From the NCBI RefSeq assembly GCF_014898055.3, contig NW_023601322.1, positions 73,746,740 through 73,810,739 on the forward strand: DNA of 64,000 nt. The letters run 5' to 3'. The stretch comes from Talpa occidentalis (lineage: Eukaryota; Chordata; Mammalia; Eulipotyphla; Talpidae). The position numbers and the translations under genes were made by a program. Positions 60,375-64,000 of this stretch are shown here, one piece after another (position 1 is the stretch's first letter; every line of letters starts with the position of its first letter). Under the pieces are notes generated by a model, which saw only the letters and a list, made by a program, of their open reading frames with translations, was not told the origin of the DNA and made no database searches.

Positions 60375-62459
60375 TGAGGGGTGCTTCCAGATGCGCCCCA
60401 GGGCTAAGGAAGGGAGACAGGAGGTTGAGAGCTTAACTCATTCCTTCGTTGGGTGGTTGCGGCACACAGGAACCCGAGGGGCGGGCCAGGGTGCACAGGT
60501 GGGTTCCCGGCCCCCACAGGGGAATGGAGACAGCTGTGCAGACAGGACATGGGGACAGGACAGCGCGGGCATGCTGCGGAGACAGGCCTCCCCAGGCCCA
60601 GGGCCACAGAGTGAGAGAAGGGTCCCTGGGCAGCGCGAGGGTGGATGTTGAAGAACGTGGAGGAGATGCCGGGACTGTGGAGAACAGGGAGGCAGATACT
60701 CAGGGAACTGCAAACGTGGGGCGGGCCCATGAGGATGAGAGCAGGCAAGCGCCCTGGGTACTGACGACACCCTCACAGCTCTGGGAAGCCCTGACAGTTT
60801 GAGGAGGCACAGCCAGTGGCTTTAGGACAGCGGCGCCTCGCGACGACCAGGAGGGCTGGACTGCAGCACAGGCGTGGGTGAGGAGGCTGCCGTGACAGCC
60901 CGGGGCGAGAGGGGGGTGGTGGGTAAGCCGGGGCCTAGGAAGAACTGAGGAGGTTTCGTAGCCGCTCACAGCAGAGAGCAGCAGGTAACCTGACAACCCA
61001 AGAGTCTTGCCTAGGAGGAAGAGAGTGTCTTCCTCGGGGGAGTGGTGAAGGGGACAACTGCTCCTCAGCACTGCACCAGGGTTGTCCTAGGAGCCAGGCC
61101 AGGGCTGAGTGCGGGGGCGGGGTGGGGTGGGGGGGCAGACAGGAGCAGGGCAGGTAGCTCCCCATCAAGCAGATGAGGTCAGCCTCTGATGTGCAGTGTG
61201 AGGCGACCACAGCACATGTGCACAGAAACCCCAGTGGGGAGCAGAGGGCCAGGGTGCTCTGGCAGGCCCAAGGAAGACTTGTCAGGAAGCTGGCGAACAC
61301 AGGAAAGGTTGTGTTTAGAAAGGAGCGGACTCCCCTCCGGTGTGACAATGCTCAGTGGCCCTCCGGGAAGCTGCGCAGAGAGCATGAAATAGGCAGGCCA
61401 AAGCACCTGCAGTGCTAGGAGCAAAGGCGAGGCCAGGTGGAAGAGGCAACGTGACTTGTCCTGGGCGCCGGCCGTGGAGATGGCTGCTGGTGAGTGTATG
61501 TGTGGAAACACAAGCTTCTTCAGCTGGCATCACCCTCAGCCCCTACTGCCGGCGTGCTGGCGCTCAGGCTTGGGTGCCGGGCATGTCCTGAGACTGAGTC
61601 CTGGATTTCGTAATCCAGGATCCTGTCACTTCTCCATTCCCCTCCCTCCTGCTGCTCAGCAGCCACCCCATCCACCTGTGGCAGGGGCAGAGTTAGACTT
61701 GGGTATTATTTTTGTTCCCAGAGAAGTGGACATCTCCTATGACAGTGGAGAATATATGACCCCCCACAGTTCGGTAACTTGCTTTGACAGTCCAGGGGTG
61801 CCTGACAAGATAGGGTGAGGAGGGTCTCAGGATCTGCGTCTATGAGGGAGGGAAAGACCAGAAAGTTCACGGCCATCAGTGTCCTTCAGGCTTCTAGCCT
61901 GTCAGAGCTTGCATGGCTGTGTCTGCAGGCCCGCGGGAATCATTCGCCGCCGTGGAGGGGATGATGCACACCTGCACCACGAGAAACACGGGGGTGGAGG
62001 TGGGGGCTTAGTAACGGGGGTGTCAGAAAGACCCACTTTCCGGGCTTGGCGGGTGAGGATTTTATAAAGAATGTAGAACAGTGGACCTTGCCCTAGACTG
62101 GTGTCTGAGAGGGGCTCATTTTAGGATTGGGTGGCTCACTCGTGAAGTAATCGGTAAAGAGGCACCCGCTTAGCAGAGAGGCCCGCGTTTGCTACTTTGT
62201 GGGGGCGCGTGGCCTTGCTTTTTGTCTCAACTCATCATAGCGCCAAAGATGGTTTACAGATTTCTGCCCAAGAGGAGACGATGGTGTCGCTGCTGCTTTC
62301 TCCTAAGCGCTGTCCACCCGAACAACACGCTCTGTAGACGGGCGGGGTATTAAAAAAGTGATGCAGACGCATGAAATAATACAGCTAGCAGTGAGGAAAC
62401 GGGTATTTGCCACTGTCAGCACGTCTCACAGCCGCCTGGCCTTCTTTCCCACGTCCTGG

Positions 62460-63225
62460 GGGGGGGGGCGCCAGGGAGGGCGAGGGGGGACAGGGGAGCG
62501 TGGAGAGGAAGGAAGGAAGGGGAGAGGCTGGGGGAGGCGGGGACAGGGAAGCAGGGAGCAAGGGCAGGGGAGGGACGGAAGGGAGGAGGGCCAGGAGCAG
62601 GTAAGGAAGGGCAGGGGGAAGGGGAGCTGAGGCTGGAGGAAGGAGGGTGGGCAGGAAGAAGGGAGGATGGGCATGGGGGGAGGGGAGAGAAGAAAGGGAG
62701 GGGAGGGCCGAGGGGAGAGGAAGCCGGGGAAGAACTGTAGTGGAGGGAAGAGGAGGGCAAAAGCGGGGGAGGGAGGAGTGGCCGGGAAGAAGCAAGCAGA
62801 GGGGGTGGAATAAATGGGGGAGGGAAGAATGGAGGAAGGAGAGGATGTGGGAAGGGGAGGGGAACAAGGGGTGGGGAAGAATGGGTGGGGTAGGAGGGAA
62901 GGCAGGGGGGAGAAGGGGTAGAGGGGAGGGAGGGAAGAAGTGAGGAAGGGGTGGGAGGGGGAGGGAGGAGAGGAAGTGAACCAAGGGAGGGGTGAGGACC
63001 AGAAGGGGGGACAGGGGAGGGGGAAAGAGGCAGAGGGTGAGAAGGGGTGTGGCAGGAAGGGCAAGGTGCAAGGGGAGGGGACAGAGAGGAGGGAAGGGTG
63101 GGGAGGAAGGGGCGGGGCAGAGGGAGAAAAGGTCAGCAGGGAAGGGAGGGGGTGGGATGGGAGGGGGAGGGGACAGAGGAAGAGGGAGGAAGGGCAGGGG
63201 AAGAATCAAGGGGAGAAGGTGCTAC
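62460..63225 (+). repeat. Homopurine tract, G/A-rich (about 765 bp)
   Basis: Nearly all bases are A or G, in variable GGGA, GGAAGG and GGGGAGG units, with rare pyrimidines. The 274-codon Pro/Ser/Leu frame on the other strand is an artefact of this composition. Such tracts can form triplex H-DNA and G-quadruplexes. Confidence 0.93.
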
Positions 63226-63687
63226 AGGGCAGCCCCATCCAAAACGGGGTGCCTGACTGTGGGTCCTCACCCGGCGCTTAAAAGGGACTTAATACCCCGC
63301 TGCAGGCACACACAAAAGGTTCATAAAAGGTTTATTCACAAGGGAAGGGGAATTGAGGAAATGTGCACCTCAGGGAGAAAAGTGGGAGACAAAGTCTTAA
63401 ATGCTGCGTCCTACGGGATCCACCGACCTGGAAGCCCAAATGGCCCTCTGAGAGCTGGTCACGAGCCGTGAAGCCAGGAGGGGAGCGACAGAGCGAGAGA
63501 CACCAAGGCCCACGTGTCTGGTTTGATACCCAACCTGGCTGCTTCACTCCACCCTCAGGTCCCAGCCACCTTCCCTTGGGTGGTGACGGGATGTGTCTTT
63601 CCCAAGGTCCCGAGGGCTTTGGTCTGGGGTGGGGGTGGGGTCGGCAAAGCCTGCATGGGATTAGCTCAGGACATCCTTCCCCCTGAC

Positions 63688-64000
63688 AGAGGGAGGGAAA
63701 GGAGGGAAAAGCAGGATAAAGGAAGAAGGGGTGGGGAAGGAAGGGAGGAGGAGGTGCTGGGAAGGGGGTTAAGGGTGAGAGTGCAGAAGGGGGGAAGCTA
63801 AAAGGAGGCCCAGGAGGGAAGAGGCGGAAGGGGGGGAAAGGGAAGGCGAAAAGGGGAAGATGGGTGCAGAGGGAGGGAGGGTGAGAGGAGCAAGCAGGCA
63901 GAAGGGAGGAACTGGGGAAGAAGTGAGGAAGGGAAGGAACAGAGGGGGAGGGAGGCGGAGGAAGAACAAGGGAGTGGAGGGGAAGGTGAGAGCAGGAAGG
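63688..64000 (+). repeat. Second homopurine tract, running out of the window
   Basis: The same GGGA/GGAAGG-rich composition as at 62460-63225 resumes after about 460 bp of ordinary sequence and continues to the window end. Confidence 0.9.

Noticed and set aside
62385..63209. A 274-codon Pro/Ser/Leu-rich frame on the minus strand
   Set aside because: It is the pyrimidine complement of the homopurine tract, with no start context, domain or homologue; low-complexity composition keeps it open.
63300..63690. Possible LTR-like piece between the homopurine tracts (AGGTTTATTCAC near 63328)
   Set aside because: A reversed AATAAA alone is not enough, and no ends or duplication were found.

Overview
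The window is vertebrate nuclear DNA, almost certainly from a placental mammal. It has GT-AG spliced exons, MIR and L2 relics, several L1 LINEs and a lineage-specific tRNA-derived SINE of about 260-280 bp. The SINE starts 'gggcctccctggtgg...' and ends in an AAATAAAT-rich tail, and its look suggests a laurasiatherian. From memory it is most like SINEs of horseshoe or leaf-nosed bats, but that species guess is weak. No prokaryotic-type genes, CRISPR arrays, tRNA genes or rRNA genes were seen.

The only host gene recognised is FSTL4 (follistatin-like 4) on the + strand. Six consecutive internal coding exons are present (9294-9460, 22751-22871, 54802-54963, 55334-55468, 56278-56304, 60154-60272). 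Together they give 731 nt, about 243 codons, and every splice phase matches the next. They encode two Ig-like domains and the start of the C-terminal region, including a 27-nt microexon. The N-terminal Kazal/EF-hand exons and the rest of the C-terminal region lie outside the window. Everything else is intron.

The 13.3-kb intron at 9461-22750 holds MIR and L2 relics, two L1 3' ends in sense orientation, two SINEs and AT-rich unique blocks. The 31.9-kb intron at 22872-54801 is a pile-up of L1 copies, nearly all antisense to FSTL4. Its centre is a full-length, fairly young L1 (28628-35156, minus strand) with a 15-bp target-site duplication, inserted into an older L1 (27890-28627 and 35172-38470). 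More L1 copies follow at 41180-52900, interrupted by SINEs, a SINE-in-SINE nest and a small polyadenylated retrocopy of unknown origin. Two stretches of diverged tandem units of about 170-200 bp (38660-39990 and 47373-47830) lie just upstream of old ORF2 sequences and look like old L1 5' regions.

The young L1 is nearly intact but dead on several counts. There is a frameshift in ORF1 and a one-base frameshift in ORF2. Asp-to-Asn changes are seen in the endonuclease IDH motif and in the RT motif A neighbourhood, both at positions where CpG decay is a plausible cause. Its ORF1 coiled coil carries a 42-bp (two-heptad) duplication and its 5'UTR a duplicated unit of about 187 bp.

The last intron (60273 onward) ends in long homopurine tracts (62460-63225 and 63688-64000). 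No new gene system was found. The most notable signals are the L1 architecture, the microexon, the retrocopy and the homopurine tracts.
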